Origin: Gammaproteobacteria bacterium
GTDB lineage: Bacteria > Pseudomonadota > Gammaproteobacteria > Steroidobacterales > Rariloculaceae
Direction of reading: 5' to 3'
NCBI GenBank assembly: GCA_036381015.1
Contig: DASVDR010000021.1
Coordinates: forward strand, 54,708-118,707
DNA length: 64,000 nucleotides
The position numbers were made by a program, and so were the translations under genes. Each line of letters begins with the position of its first letter. Position 1 is the first letter of the stretch. Of this stretch, positions 49,917 to 63,886 are shown piece by piece. Below the pieces are notes generated by a model. The model did not search any database. It saw only the letters and a program-made list of their open reading frames with translations, and was not told the DNA's origin.

Positions 49917-50306
49917 GTGCTCAACGACGACAGGCGCGTCGTGCTGCTGACATTGCTCCTGCAGACCGGCGCCAGCCTGGGGTTGGCCGGACTTTTGGCG
50001 CTGTGGGATCAGGTGGCCGCCCTATCCGCGCTGCTCGGCGGGATGACCGCGGTCGTTCCAAACGGGTTTCTCGCTGCAAGGCTCCTGAAGCCGCGCGCCG
50101 GCGGCGCGCGCGGCCTGATGCGGTCGGCCTGGATCGGCGAGATCGGCAAATTACTTCTGACGGCATTGCTGTTCGGGGTGATATTCGCGTTCATAAGACC
50201 GTTGGCGGTGCCCGCCGTGTTCGGCGGATTCATCGGCGCGCAGTTGGTGGTGTTCGGGGCGCTGCTCATCGGCGGCACGGCGCGCCCCTCGACGACGAAG
50301 AGCTGA
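49917..50306 (+). CDS. atpI: ATP synthase accessory protein AtpI
   Basis: A 129-residue membrane protein from a GTG with AAGAGG upstream. Four helices are visible, with GGMTAVVPNGFLAARLL and GEIGKLLLTALLFGVIFAFIRPL conserved in AtpI. It is a non-essential helper of c-ring assembly or stability. It is the first gene of the atp operon, and atpB starts 3 bases after its stop. Confidence 0.92.
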   Translation: MLNDDRRVVLLTLLLQTGASLGLAGLLALWDQVAALSALLGGMTAVVPNGFLAARLLKPRAGGARGLMRSAWIGEIGKLLLTALLFGVIFAFIRPLAVPAVFGGFIGAQLVVFGALLIGGTARPSTTKS

Positions 50307-51486
<1,180 letters not shown>

Positions 51487-51538
51487 CGGTCCCGGCTCCG
51501 GGAAGGCGCTTTCGAAGCGACCAGGCAGGGGAACGCGA

Positions 51539-52009
51539 GTGGATATCAACATGACTTTCGTCGGCCAGACGATCGCGATGATCTTCTTCGTGTGGTTCAC
51601 GATGAAGTACATCTGGCCGCCGATCATCGGCGCGATCGAGGCGCGGCAGGTGGCGATCGCCGACGGCCTCGCGGCCGCGGAGCGCGGACAGAGCGATCTC
51701 GCGCGGGCGAAGAGCGAGGCGGAGAAGATCATCGCGGCGGCACGCGAGCAGGCGCGCGGCATCGTCGATCAGGCAAGCGCCCGCGCGGCCGACATCGTCG
51801 AGTCCGCGAAGGCGGAGGGCGAAGCGGAGAAGCAGCGCCGGCTCGAGAGCGCGCGCGCCGAGATCGAGGTCGAGATGAACCGCGCGCGCGACGAGCTGCG
51901 CGCGCAGGTCGCGGCGATCGCCGTCGCCGGCGCGGAGCGGATCCTCGCGCGCGAGATCGACGCGCAGGCGCACCGCGATCTGCTGGACCGCCTCGCGGCC
52001 GAGCTGTAG
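51539..52009 (+). CDS. atpF: ATP synthase F0 subunit b
   Basis: A 156-residue protein, the same length as E. coli subunit b, from a GTG (the ATG at 51551 is an alternative but shortens the helix). One membrane helix, [20 protein letters not shown], is followed by a long charged coiled coil rich in Ala/Glu/Arg. It is the peripheral stalk that holds F1 against rotation. Confidence 0.96.
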   Translation: MDINMTFVGQTIAMIFFVWFTMKYIWPPIIGAIEARQVAIADGLAAAERGQSDLARAKSEAEKIIAAAREQARGIVDQASARAADIVESAKAEGEAEKQRRLESARAEIEVEMNRARDELRAQVAAIAVAGAERILAREIDAQAHRDLLDRLAAEL

Positions 52010-52024
52010 TCCGCGGGCGGCACG

Positions 52025-52579
52025 ATGGCGGACTACGGCACGGTGGCGAGGCCTTACGCACGAGCGGCGTTCGACATCGCGCGCGAGGCAGGGGCGCTCG
52101 AGGAGTGGTCGCAGGCGCTCGCGGCGGCCGCGTCCGTCGTCGCGAACGAAGACGCGGAGCGGGTCCTGTCGAGCCCTACCCTGACGGACGAGCAGCGCGC
52201 GGAGCTCGTTGCGAGCATTGCCGGCGCCGTGGCGGACGGGGCTCTCCTCGCCGCGCCCGAGGGTAAGAGCTTCCTGCGGCTGCTCGCGGAGAACGATCGG
52301 TTGTCCGCGTTGCCCGCGATCGCGGAGCAGTTCGACGAGCTCAAGTCCGAGGCGGAGAACAAGATCGAGGTCACGCTCGTGTCCGCGTCCTCCGTCGAGC
52401 CGGAAATCGCGGAGAGGATCGCGGCGGCGCTCGAACGCAGGCTCGGCCGCAAGGTCGAATTGAAGCTCGAGGTCGACGAGAAGCTGCTCGGCGGCGCGAT
52501 CATTCGGGCGGAAGACATGGTCATCGACGGCTCGGTCAGAACGCGCCTCCAGCGCTTGGCCGAGACGCTGATCGATTGA
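52025..52579 (+). CDS. atpH: ATP synthase F1 subunit delta
   Basis: A 184-residue protein. The N-terminal TVARPYARAAFDIAREAGALEEWSQAL helical bundle and the C-terminal LERRLGRKVELKLEVDEKLLGGAIIRAEDMVIDGSVRTRLQRL are conserved. It joins the b stalk to the top of the F1 hexamer. It lies between atpF and atpA as usual, 12 bases before atpA. Confidence 0.97.
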   Translation: MADYGTVARPYARAAFDIAREAGALEEWSQALAAAASVVANEDAERVLSSPTLTDEQRAELVASIAGAVADGALLAAPEGKSFLRLLAENDRLSALPAIAEQFDELKSEAENKIEVTLVSASSVEPEIAERIAAALERRLGRKVELKLEVDEKLLGGAIIRAEDMVIDGSVRTRLQRLAETLID

Positions 52580-52591
52580 GAGGATCGACAC

Positions 52592-54136
<1,545 letters not shown>

Positions 54137-54145
54137 GCGAGAAAT

Positions 54146-54206
54146 AAAAGGTGTCAGACACCTTTTCCGTAGCGTCGGCAAAAAAAGGTGTCAGACACCC
54201 TTTTTT
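54146..54206. repeat. GGTGTC-GACACC repeats between atpA and atpG (two copies)
   Basis: GGTGTCAGACACC at 54150-54162, flanked by AAAA and TTTT, and again at 54187-54199, preceded by A7 and followed by CT6. Each can fold as AAAAGGTG-loop-CACCTTTT, a terminator-like hairpin. The second copy ends directly before the AAGG that serves as the atpG ribosome-binding site. Same family as the copies around oppDF. Confidence 0.95.
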
Positions 54207-54219
54207 AAGGTGAAACGAG

Positions 54220-56516
<2,297 letters not shown>

Positions 56517-56529
56517 GAGCCCCGAGCAC

Positions 56530-56949
56530 ATGACCATTCACGTCGACATCGTCAGCGCCGAGGGCGCGATCTACTCCGGGGAGGCGCGAATGGTCTTCGC
56601 GCCGGCCAAGATGGGCGACGTCGGGATCGCACCCCGGCATGCGCCGCTGTTGACGGACTTGAGGCCGGGCGAGGTGCGCGTGCAGACCGGCGAAGGCGAG
56701 GAGAAATTCTTCTACGTCACCGGCGGCGTGCTCGAGGTGCAGCCGCATCTCGTGACCGTCCTCGCCGACAGCGCCCTTCGGGCCGAGGACCTCGACGAGG
56801 CCGCGGCGCTCGAGGCCCGGGAGCGGGCGCGGCAGGCGCTCGAGGGCCGCACGGGCGAGATCGACCTCGAGCAGGCGCAGCGCGAGATGGTCGAAGCCGA
56901 GGCCCGCTACCGCGCCGCGCAGAAGCTGAAGGGCAAGCGCTCGAGCTGA
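56530..56949 (+). CDS. atpC: ATP synthase F1 subunit epsilon
   Basis: A 139-residue protein. The N-terminal beta sandwich (IHVDIVSAEGAIYSGEARMVFAPAKMGDVGIAPRHAPLL, FFYVTGGVLEVQPHLVTVLADSA) is followed by two C-terminal helices rich in Ala/Arg/Glu that can inhibit ATP hydrolysis. It is the last gene of the atp operon. Confidence 0.97.
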   Translation: MTIHVDIVSAEGAIYSGEARMVFAPAKMGDVGIAPRHAPLLTDLRPGEVRVQTGEGEEKFFYVTGGVLEVQPHLVTVLADSALRAEDLDEAAALEARERARQALEGRTGEIDLEQAQREMVEAEARYRAAQKLKGKRSS

Positions 56950-57258
56950 CGCGGCGCGGCGCGACGCCGCGGCCGGGCCGGCTCGCGCCCGCAGGCGGCG
57001 CGCGTGCCTCGGCGGCCGGCACGTCTCCCGCGGTCGCCGCTGCGCCGCCTCCCGTGCCCCGGCCGTGTGACCCGCTAGGCGGCGTCGCTTCCCGGCGACG
57101 GTATCATCCCCTACGGGCCTAGCGTCGCATCCCGGATAACCCTTAGATTGTGCATTCCGGAACGTTCCTTCGAGGAGCGCGCCGGGGCGGCGGACAGGGA
57201 AGTATTGGAGGTTCCCGGACTGCGGAACGGCCCCTACTAACTCGTCGAGGATTCTTCG
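56950..57258. other. atpC-glmU intergenic region
   Basis: About 309 bases without a gene. The first half is very GC-rich; a hairpin CGTCGC-TTCCCG-GCGACG lies at 57083-57100 without a T-run, so termination of atp is not clearly explained. Around 57140, CCCTTAGATTG could hold a weak -10 for glmU. No RNA gene recognised. Confidence 0.5.
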
Positions 57259-58674
57259 TTGCCGGTATCCGTCATCGTCCTGGCCGCGGGCCAGGGCAAG
57301 CGCATGTATTCGGACGTGCCGAAGGTGCTGCAGCCGCTCGCCGGCCGGCCCCTCCTCGCGCACGTGCTCGACACCGCGCGGGCTCTCGGCCCCGCGGCGA
57401 TCTACGTCGTTTACGGCCACGGCGGCGAGCAGGTCCGCGAGGCCTTCGCGGATGCGGACCTCCGCTGGTGTCTCCAGGCGGAGCAGCTCGGCACCGGCCA
57501 CGCGGCCGCGCAGGCCCTGCCCGCGGTCCCCGACGATCACGTCGTGCTCGTGCTGTGCGGCGACGTCCCGCTCGTCGGCGTGGCGACCTTGAACCGGCTC
57601 GATGCGGCCCTTCGCGAAGGCGTGGGGCTGGCCTTCTTGACCGCGCAGGTCGAGGATCCCTCCGGCTACGGCCGAGTGCTGCGTGATCCGGAAGGCCGGG
57701 TCGTGCGGATCGTCGAGGAAGCGGAAGCCGCAGGCGGCGAGCGCGACGTACGGGAAATCAACACCGGCCTGCTCGCGGCAGGCGCCGCGGACCTGCGCCG
57801 ATGGCTTGCCGGTGTCGGCAACCACAACACGCAGCGCGAGTACTACCTGACCGACGTCGTCGCCGCGGCCGTCGCCGAAGGCCGGACCGTCGCCGGCATC
57901 CCGGTCGAGGAGGCCGCGGAGGTCCTCGGCGTGAACGACAAAGCGCAGCTCGCGGCCGCCGAGCGCGCGATCCAGCGCCGCATTGCGCGTGCGCTCCTCG
58001 AGCAAGGCGCGACGATCGCCGATCCCGACCGGATCGACGTGCGCGGCACGCTCGAGGTCGGGCGCGACGTGTTCATCGACGTCGGCGCCGTGTTCGAAGG
58101 GCGGGTGCGGCTCGGGGACGGCGCCCGCATCGGCGCCTACAGCGTGATTGTCGACGCGACGATCGGCGCGGGATCGCTCGTCCATCCGCACACCGTCGTG
58201 CAGGGGCTCGAAACGGGCGCGCGTTGCGAGATCGGACCGTTCGCCCGCATCCGGCCCGGCACGTCGTTCGCGGATCGCGTGAAGATCGGGAATTTCGTCG
58301 AGGTGAAGAACAGCCGCGCCGATCAGGGGACGAAGGTCAATCATTTGACCTACATCGGGGACACGACGCTCGGCAGCGCCGTCAACGTCGGCGCCGGAAC
58401 GATCACCTGCAACTACGACGGCGCCGCAAAGCACCGCACCGTGATCGGCGATCGCGCGTTCATCGGCTCGGGCGTCATGCTCGTCGCGCCGGTCTGCGTC
58501 GGCGAGGACGCGACGATCGGCGCCGGCTCTACGATCACGAAGGACGCCCCGCCGGGCGAGCTCACGCTCGCACGCTCGCAGCAGGTCACCGTGCAGGGGT
58601 GGAAGCGTCCCCGCAAGAAGGATCCGCACGCGGAGAAGGAAGCGGAAAGCGAGAAGAACGGCCGCCGCGATTGA
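57259..58674 (+). CDS. glmU: Bifunctional GlcN-1-P acetyltransferase / GlcNAc-1-P uridyltransferase
   Basis: A 471-residue protein from a TTG start with GAGG upstream. The uridyltransferase half has [34 protein letters not shown] and the metal site EINTGLLA. The C-terminal left-handed beta helix (from about 250) has [21 protein letters not shown], the catalytic-His region [13 protein letters not shown] and [12 protein letters not shown]-like [20 protein letters not shown]. It makes UDP-GlcNAc for peptidoglycan and LPS. It lies next to glmS, the preceding enzyme of the pathway. Confidence 0.97.
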   Translation: MPVSVIVLAAGQGKRMYSDVPKVLQPLAGRPLLAHVLDTARALGPAAIYVVYGHGGEQVREAFADADLRWCLQAEQLGTGHAAAQALPAVPDDHVVLVLCGDVPLVGVATLNRLDAALREGVGLAFLTAQVEDPSGYGRVLRDPEGRVVRIVEEAEAAGGERDVREINTGLLAAGAADLRRWLAGVGNHNTQREYYLTDVVAAAVAEGRTVAGIPVEEAAEVLGVNDKAQLAAAERAIQRRIARALLEQGATIADPDRIDVRGTLEVGRDVFIDVGAVFEGRVRLGDGARIGAYSVIVDATIGAGSLVHPHTVVQGLETGARCEIGPFARIRPGTSFADRVKIGNFVEVKNSRADQGTKVNHLTYIGDTTLGSAVNVGAGTITCNYDGAAKHRTVIGDRAFIGSGVMLVAPVCVGEDATIGAGSTITKDAPPGELTLARSQQVTVQGWKRPRKKDPHAEKEAESEKNGRRD

Positions 58675-58707
58675 GCGGCGCCGCGGACGGGAGGAGTCCT
58701 AACGGCC

Positions 58708-60540
58708 ATGTGCGGAATCGTCGGTGCGATTGCGGAACGCAACGTGACGCCGATCTTGATGGAGGGGCTCAAGCGGCTCGAGTATCGCGGCTACGACTCG
58801 GCAGGTCTCGCCGTCGTCGAGGGCCGCGAGCTCAGGCGCGTGCGCCGGCTCGGGAAGGTCGAGGCGCTGCGGGAGGCGCTCGAGCGCGAGCCGCTCCGCG
58901 CCTTCGTCGGTATCGCGCATACCCGCTGGGCGACGCACGGCGTGCCGAGCGAGGCCAACGCGCACCCGCACATCTCGGGCTCCGATGTCGCCGTCGTGCA
59001 CAACGGCATCGTCGAGAACCACGATGCGCTCAGGGCCGAGCTCCTCTCGGCCGGCTTCGAGTTCACGTCGCAGACCGATACCGAGGTCGTCGTGCATCGC
59101 GTCCGCCACCATCTGGCCGACGCCGGCAATCTTCTCGAAGCCGTGCGCCGCACCGTCGCCGAGCTCGACGGCGCGTACGCGCTCGTCGTGATGAGCGCGC
59201 GCGACCCGGATTGCCTCGTGACCGCGCGCGCCGGCTGCCCGGTCGTGATCGGCCTCGGCATCGACGAGAACTTCGTTGCGTCCGACGTCGCGGCCTTGCT
59301 GCCGGTTACCCGCCGCTTCGTCTATCTCCAGGAAGGCGACGTCGCGGTGATCCGGCGCACGAGCTACGAGATCTACGACCGCTCGGGCGAGCGCGTCGAG
59401 CGTCCGGTCGTCGACAGCGATCTCACGCCCGACTCCGTCGAGCGCGGACGGTTCCGGCATTTCATGCAGAAGGAGATTCACGAGCAGCCGGCGGCGATCG
59501 CGAACACGCTCGAGGAGCGCATGAGCCGCGGGCGCGTCCTCGACGCGATCTTCGGCCTCGAGGCCGCCGAAGTGCTAAATGCCGTGCGCGGCGTGCACAT
59601 CGTCGCCTGCGGCACGAGCTACCACGCGGGCATGATCGCGCGTTACTGGATCGAGGAGCTGACGCGGCTGCCTTGCAGCGTGGAGATCGCGAGCGAGTAC
59701 CGGTATCGCCGGCCCGTCGTGCCCACGGAGACGTTGTTCGTCACGATCTCGCAGTCCGGCGAGACCGCCGACACGCTCGCCGCGCTCCGGATGGCGCAGG
59801 AGCTCGGCTACCTCGGCACGCTCGCGATCTGCAACGTTCCGGAAAGCTCGCTCGTCCGGGAATCCGATCTCGTGCTGATGACGCGTGCCGGCCCCGAAAT
59901 CGGCGTCGCGTCGACGAAGGCGTTCACGACGCAGCTCGCGGGGCTCGCCCTCCTCGCGATCGCGCTCGGCAAGCGCAACGGCCTCGATAGCGAGCGCGAG
60001 GCCGCGCTCGTGAAGCAGCTCGAGGAGCTTCCGGCGCTGGTCGAGCGGACGCTCGCGCTCGACGGGCCGATCGCCGCGCTCGCCGAGTCCTTCGTCGACA
60101 AGCAGCACGCCCTGTTCCTCGGCCGCGGCGCGCTGAATCCCGTCGCGATGGAGGGCGCGCTGAAGCTCAAGGAAATCTCGTACATTCATGCCGAGGCGTA
60201 TGCCGCCGGCGAGCTGAAGCACGGCCCGCTCGCGCTCGTCGACGACGAGATGCCGGTGATCGCCGTCGCGCCGAACAACGAGCTGCTCGAGAAGCTGAAG
60301 TCGAACCTTCAGGAAGTCAGGGCGCGCGGCGGGCAGCTCTACGTCTTCGCCGATCCGGAGATCGAGCTGGCCGAAGACGAAAGCACGCACATCATGCGGC
60401 TGCCGGTCCGCGCCGAACGGCTTCAAGCGCCCGTGCTCTACACCGTGCCGATGCAGCTCCTCGCGTATCACGTTGCCGTGCTGAAGGGGACCGATGTGGA
60501 TCAGCCGCGGAATTTGGCGAAGTCGGTGACGGTGGAGTAA
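58708..60540 (+). CDS. glmS: Glutamine--fructose-6-phosphate aminotransferase
   Basis: The protein has 610 residues (E. coli 609). The N-terminal nucleophile Cys follows the Met in [12 protein letters not shown], with RGYDSAG and [13 protein letters not shown] for the glutaminase domain. Two SIS domains follow ([33 protein letters not shown]), ending in [26 protein letters not shown]. It makes glucosamine-6-phosphate. GGAGGAG precedes the ATG. No glmS ribozyme is expected or seen upstream. After the stop, the integron begins within about 120 bases. Confidence 0.98.
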   Translation: MCGIVGAIAERNVTPILMEGLKRLEYRGYDSAGLAVVEGRELRRVRRLGKVEALREALEREPLRAFVGIAHTRWATHGVPSEANAHPHISGSDVAVVHNGIVENHDALRAELLSAGFEFTSQTDTEVVVHRVRHHLADAGNLLEAVRRTVAELDGAYALVVMSARDPDCLVTARAGCPVVIGLGIDENFVASDVAALLPVTRRFVYLQEGDVAVIRRTSYEIYDRSGERVERPVVDSDLTPDSVERGRFRHFMQKEIHEQPAAIANTLEERMSRGRVLDAIFGLEAAEVLNAVRGVHIVACGTSYHAGMIARYWIEELTRLPCSVEIASEYRYRRPVVPTETLFVTISQSGETADTLAALRMAQELGYLGTLAICNVPESSLVRESDLVLMTRAGPEIGVASTKAFTTQLAGLALLAIALGKRNGLDSEREAALVKQLEELPALVERTLALDGPIAALAESFVDKQHALFLGRGALNPVAMEGALKLKEISYIHAEAYAAGELKHGPLALVDDEMPVIAVAPNNELLEKLKSNLQEVRARGGQLYVFADPEIELAEDESTHIMRLPVRAERLQAPVLYTVPMQLLAYHVAVLKGTDVDQPRNLAKSVTVE

Positions 60541-60658
60541 GGGATTGCACCAGCCAGCAAGCCCTTGTCCGAAAGTCGAGGGGTTGGGCCGCCTCCGCCC
60601 GGATTGACGCCGCCGCTTGCAGCGAACGCGTTCAGCCGTCGGGCCGATGCGCGTCGCC

Positions 60659-61657
60659 TCAATCTTTCTTCGACAAGCCTAGCACCTGGCCAAGCGGGCT
60701 CAGTACCGCCGATCCGCCCCGTTTCAGCACATGGGTGTAGATCTGCGTCGTTCGCACGTCCTCGTGACCCAGCTGCTCCTGCACCGTGCGGATGTCCATG
60801 CCGCGCTCGAGCAGATGGGTCGCAAACGAGTGCCGCAACGTGTGGCAGCTTGCGGGCTTCTCGATGCCCGCTTTCCGAATGGCATGCTTTACGGCCCTCT
60901 GCACGGCGCTCGCGTCGATGTGATGCCGGCGCGTTACGCCCGAGCGCGGATCGACGCTGCGCGTCCGGGCCGGAAAGACGTACTGCCAAGCGAGCATCCG
61001 TCCGGCATTCGGATATTTGACCGCGAGGGCGCGGGGCAGCGCGACTTCTCCAAAGCCGTCAGCCAGGTCCTTACCGTGCACGAGCTTGACGCCTTCGATT
61101 TGCCGGCGCAGCGCTTCGATCAACTCGTCCGGTAGCGTCACGACGCGATCCTTGCCGCCCTTGCCGTCGCGGACCACGATCGCGCGATGATCGAAATCGA
61201 CGTCCTTGACGCGCAACCGCACGGCTTCCATAAGGCGCAGCCCGGATCCGTACATGAGACACGCGGGGAGCCAGTAGGGTGTGTCGAGGCAGCGGAGCAG
61301 GCGCGCGACTTCTTGCTGTGTGAGGACCACGGGCAACCGTTGCGGCTGCTTTGCGCGCACAATGCCGGGAATGCCCCCGAGGGGGCGCTCGAGCACGGCT
61401 CGGTAGAGAAAGACGAGGGCGCTCAGCGCCTGATTTTGCGTGCTGGAAGTCACCTCGCGCTGAATCGCCAAGTGCGAAAGGAAGGCCGCGACCTCCGGCT
61501 CCCCGAGGTCTCTGGGATGGCGCATTCCATGGAAGCGGATGTAGCGGACGATCCAGTCGATGTAGCTCTTCTCGGTTCGTGGACTGTAGTGACGTACGCG
61601 AATGGCGGCCCGCACTTGATCCAGGAACGGAGATCGCCGTTTTGACTCGCTCATCAT
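60659..61657 (-). CDS. intI: Integron integrase IntI (tyrosine recombinase)
   Basis: A 332-residue tyrosine recombinase. The N-terminal SAM-like domain has [23 protein letters not shown]. The catalytic residues are intact: Arg141 ([10 protein letters not shown]), Lys in GKGGKDR, His272 and Arg275 ([16 protein letters not shown]), His298 and Tyr307. The segment [25 protein letters not shown] (about 206-230) is the IntI-specific extra domain that separates integron integrases from XerC/D. It recombines attI with folded single-stranded attC. It stands about 120 bases after glmS and converges with it. Confidence 0.96.
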   Translation of the reverse strand: MMSESKRRSPFLDQVRAAIRVRHYSPRTEKSYIDWIVRYIRFHGMRHPRDLGEPEVAAFLSHLAIQREVTSSTQNQALSALVFLYRAVLERPLGGIPGIVRAKQPQRLPVVLTQQEVARLLRCLDTPYWLPACLMYGSGLRLMEAVRLRVKDVDFDHRAIVVRDGKGGKDRVVTLPDELIEALRRQIEGVKLVHGKDLADGFGEVALPRALAVKYPNAGRMLAWQYVFPARTRSVDPRSGVTRRHHIDASAVQRAVKHAIRKAGIEKPASCHTLRHSFATHLLERGMDIRTVQEQLGHEDVRTTQIYTHVLKRGGSAVLSPLGQVLGLSKKD

Positions 61658-61938
61658 CCGCCTTCACGTGCGTTGACGATGAGCCCGATTGTGGCCCGCG
61701 GGGGCAGCAGACGCGCCGTGTCTTATTGCGGAGTTCGTCGATATATTTGCCGGGAAATGCCTGGACGATCGAACTAAGTTGATCTAACGTCTTGTTTCAA
61801 AGGGGAGTTCGAAGCGAGCAGCGTTGGTTCCGCGCTGGCGTTAATATTATGCGAAATAGCGGACCGTGGATTAGATGGAAAGATACCGTGTTTAAACACG
61901 GTGTCTCGCTGTCCACTTAATGTTAGGCCTTCATAGAC
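61658..61938. other. attI: attI region between intI and the first cassette
   Basis: A 281-base non-coding stretch. The recombination core GTTAGGC is at 61922-61928, eleven bases before the first cassette ATG. An RYYYAAC-type site ATCTAAC at 61782-61788 may be an integrase-binding site. No folded symmetry like that of the attC sites is seen between them, which fits attI rather than attC. The cassette promoter cannot be placed firmly; TAATATTAT at 61842-61850 is a possible -10. Confidence 0.7.
61885..61902. repeat. Perfect 18-bp palindrome in the attI region
   Basis: ACCGTGTTTAAACACGGT, a perfect inverted repeat about 20 bases before the recombination core. It could bind a dimeric regulator or form a cruciform; nothing identifies its partner. 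Confidence 0.85.
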
Positions 61939-63174
61939 ATGCGCTTCACCGTCGTTACGTACGGCACCGAAGGAGATACGCGACCGATAGTGGCGTTGTG
62001 CCGAGGGCTGATAGCGATCGGTCACAGCGTTCATCTATTCGCTGATCGTTCGACGCTCTCGACGGCAAAGCTTCTCGGTGTGGCGGCTACGCCTCTGGCA
62101 GGAGACATGCGGGAGGCAGCTGATCCGGATGCGGCGCTCTCAAGGCTGATGAAAGATGGTGGTGGAGTTCAACGGATGACTCGTGCCGTTGCGCGGATCG
62201 CCAACGCCAATACGGCTGCTTGGATGGAGTGCGTTCTGAAGGACGCGCGATCATCGGATGCCATTCTCTTTTCGGGAATTGCGAGCTATATCGGCCTCTC
62301 GGTTGGAGAGTGCCTGAACATTCCGGCTATCGGGCTGGGCCTTTGGCCGATATCGCCAACGAGAGAGTTCGCCTCACCCCTGCTCAGACCTTGGCGGATG
62401 CCAGGGTGGCTCAACCTAGCCAGTCACCACGCTGTGAACCGATTACTGTGGCGACACTTTCGCAGAAGTTTGAATGAGGCGCGCCGCAAGATTGCCAGCC
62501 AGCCAAACCGTCGTGCTATGTGGCGGCGATATCCGGTCATGTATGGAGTTTCGCGGTATTTGGTGCCGCAGCCAAAGGATTGGCCAGCTGAGTGGCAGAT
62601 CTGTGGGGCATGGCGTATCCCGGAGGGCCTGTGGACGCCTCAGGACGATCTCGCTGAGTTCATTGCTGATGGTCCCCCGCCGATATACATAGGGTTCGGA
62701 AGCATGGGCGGGTTTGACAAAGGGAGGCTCCTTGCGGTGGTCATTGATGCTGTAGCTGGTCGAAGGGCAATCTTCTATCCTGGCTGGAGCGGTATTGTAT
62801 CTACGGAACTACCATCCAACTTCTTCACGGTAGGAGAGACGTCGCATGCCTGGCTTTTCCCACGGATGTCTATGGTGATTCATCATGGAGGCGCCGGTAC
62901 ATCACATTCCGCTGCACAAGCAGGTGTGCCTTCGATCGTGATTCCGTTTGCCGGCGATCAGTTCTTCTGGGCTCATAGGTTGGCCTGTGCAGGTATCGCC
63001 CCAGCGTATGTGGAGCATACTAGGATCGATGCCGCGGTCCTTGCTGATGCAATTTCGTATGCAGAGCGTGATGACGTCCGGGACCGCGCCAAGAAGCTGG
63101 CTGCGGTCATTTCTCAGGAAGATGGGGTGCGCAACGCCGTTGAAGGCATCGCGCGCGTTCTCGAAGAGGCCTAA
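61939..63174 (+). CDS. Cassette 1: GT1-family UDP-glycosyltransferase
   Basis: A 411-residue protein of the sterol/macrolide glucosyltransferase type. The N-terminal acceptor domain starts RFTVVTYGTEGDTRPIVALCRGLIAIGH. The C-terminal donor domain has PPIYIGFGSMGGFD and the nucleotide-sugar motif VIHHGGAGTSHSAAQAGVPSIVIP, followed by DQFFWAHRLACAGI. It would move a sugar from a UDP- or dTDP-sugar to a lipid or small molecule; the acceptor is unknown. The gene starts just after the attI core, and its TAA stop lies inside the R site of attC 1. Base composition is much less GC-rich than the backbone, a sign of transfer. Confidence 0.92.
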   Translation: MRFTVVTYGTEGDTRPIVALCRGLIAIGHSVHLFADRSTLSTAKLLGVAATPLAGDMREAADPDAALSRLMKDGGGVQRMTRAVARIANANTAAWMECVLKDARSSDAILFSGIASYIGLSVGECLNIPAIGLGLWPISPTREFASPLLRPWRMPGWLNLASHHAVNRLLWRHFRRSLNEARRKIASQPNRRAMWRRYPVMYGVSRYLVPQPKDWPAEWQICGAWRIPEGLWTPQDDLAEFIADGPPPIYIGFGSMGGFDKGRLLAVVIDAVAGRRAIFYPGWSGIVSTELPSNFFTVGETSHAWLFPRMSMVIHHGGAGTSHSAAQAGVPSIVIPFAGDQFFWAHRLACAGIAPAYVEHTRIDAAVLADAISYAERDDVRDRAKKLAAVISQEDGVRNAVEGIARVLEEA

Positions 63175-63268
63175 CATTCAGATGCAGCGGACATGTCAAA
63201 AGCGTCACGCCCCTTGCATGCGCAAGGGCCGCGCCGCTTTTGCCATGCCGCTGATCTGAGCGTTAGGC
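63169..63268 (+). other. attC: attC site 1 (cassette 1)
   Basis: A 100-bp imperfect palindrome from GCCTAAC (63169-63175) to GTTAGGC (63262-63268), exact RYYYAAC and GTTRRRY cores. Inside, CAGATGCAGCGG pairs with CCGCTGATCTG with an extrahelical base, AAAAGCG pairs with CGCTTTT, and GCCCTTGC pairs with GCAAGGGC around the terminal loop. A TCAC/GCGC bulge separates the last two stems. Confidence 0.93.
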
Positions 63269-63767
63269 CGCCGGAATCGAGCGAGCGCCAGTGCAGTGGA
63301 GAGGTTCCTTCGGTCGAGCGAGGAGAGCATCGTCAGCATCAGGAACCTCACCGCGATCCTCCGCGGTCATTCGAATGCCAGGTTTGCCTTCGCCACTTCG
63401 AGTGGCAGACTTGAAGCGCACGCAATGGCCGTAGCATGGGGAGTTCTGATAGGTTGCGGCAGTTGGAGGGCGAGGCTTTAGTCGACGAAGTGCCAGTCGG
63501 AGAGGCGGACTTCGGTCGCGGCGCTCCGAGCGTCGCAGCTGCCGAGGAGAAACGTGTCCAGAGATGCGAGCATGGGTGGCAAAGCGCATCCGTCATCAGT
63601 GCATTGGCGGTCGGGCGAAATTCGTAAGCGCCGCTTGGGGCAGAGGCAAGCCATCGAAGCGATTCGGCTTCGAGCAGCAGGTCACCCTTCGTTCAAATGG
63701 GGGATCGGCCACAGCGGCAAAGTCGAATGTTTCGTTCCTGGCAGCTTCGGCACGGTGGTCGCCGGCC
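63269..63767. other. Cassette 2 body: no recognisable gene
   Basis: A 499-base cassette. Short rightward frames exist: 63296-63481 (61 codons, GTG start), 63436-63627 (63 aa, ATG start) and 63564-63773 (69 aa, whose TAA falls in the attC 2 R site exactly as in cassette 1). Leftward frames also exist. None has a good ribosome-binding site or a family resemblance. The 63296 and 63436 frames abut in a way that could mark a frameshifted gene. It may code a small novel protein, an RNA, or be a decayed cassette. Confidence 0.5.
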
Positions 63768-63867
63768 GCCTAACAATGCGCTGCAGACGGACGCAACTAC
63801 TCGTCACGATTCTTGCCGGGGCAAGAATCGCGCCGAGTAGTCGCGCCGCTGAGCTTTAGCGTTATAC
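63768..63867 (+). other. attC: attC site 2 (cassette 2)
   Basis: Also exactly 100 bp, from GCCTAAC (63768-63774) to GTTATAC (63861-63867; one position off GTTRRRY). Inner stems ACTACTCG/CGAGTAGT and GATTCTTGCC/GGCAAGAATC differ in sequence from attC 1, but the CGTCACG and CGCGCCG bulge segments are the same. This equal length and shared bulge mark one attC family, typical for a chromosomal array. Confidence 0.9.
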
Positions 63868-63886
63868 GCCCTGGAGACGTTAGCTC

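Noticed and set aside
58675-58707. glmS ribozyme or riboswitch upstream of glmS
   Set aside because: Only 33 bases separate glmU from glmS, far too short; GlmS control in gammaproteobacteria uses small RNAs.
61658-61800. LexA (SOS) box controlling intI
   Set aside because: Many integron integrases have a CTGT-N8-ACAG operator at the start, but I found none in this upstream region.
61782-61928. attC reading of the segment between ATCTAAC and GTTAGGC
   Set aside because: The two ends lack the inner complementary arms that are clear in the two real attC sites, and the place next to intI fits attI.
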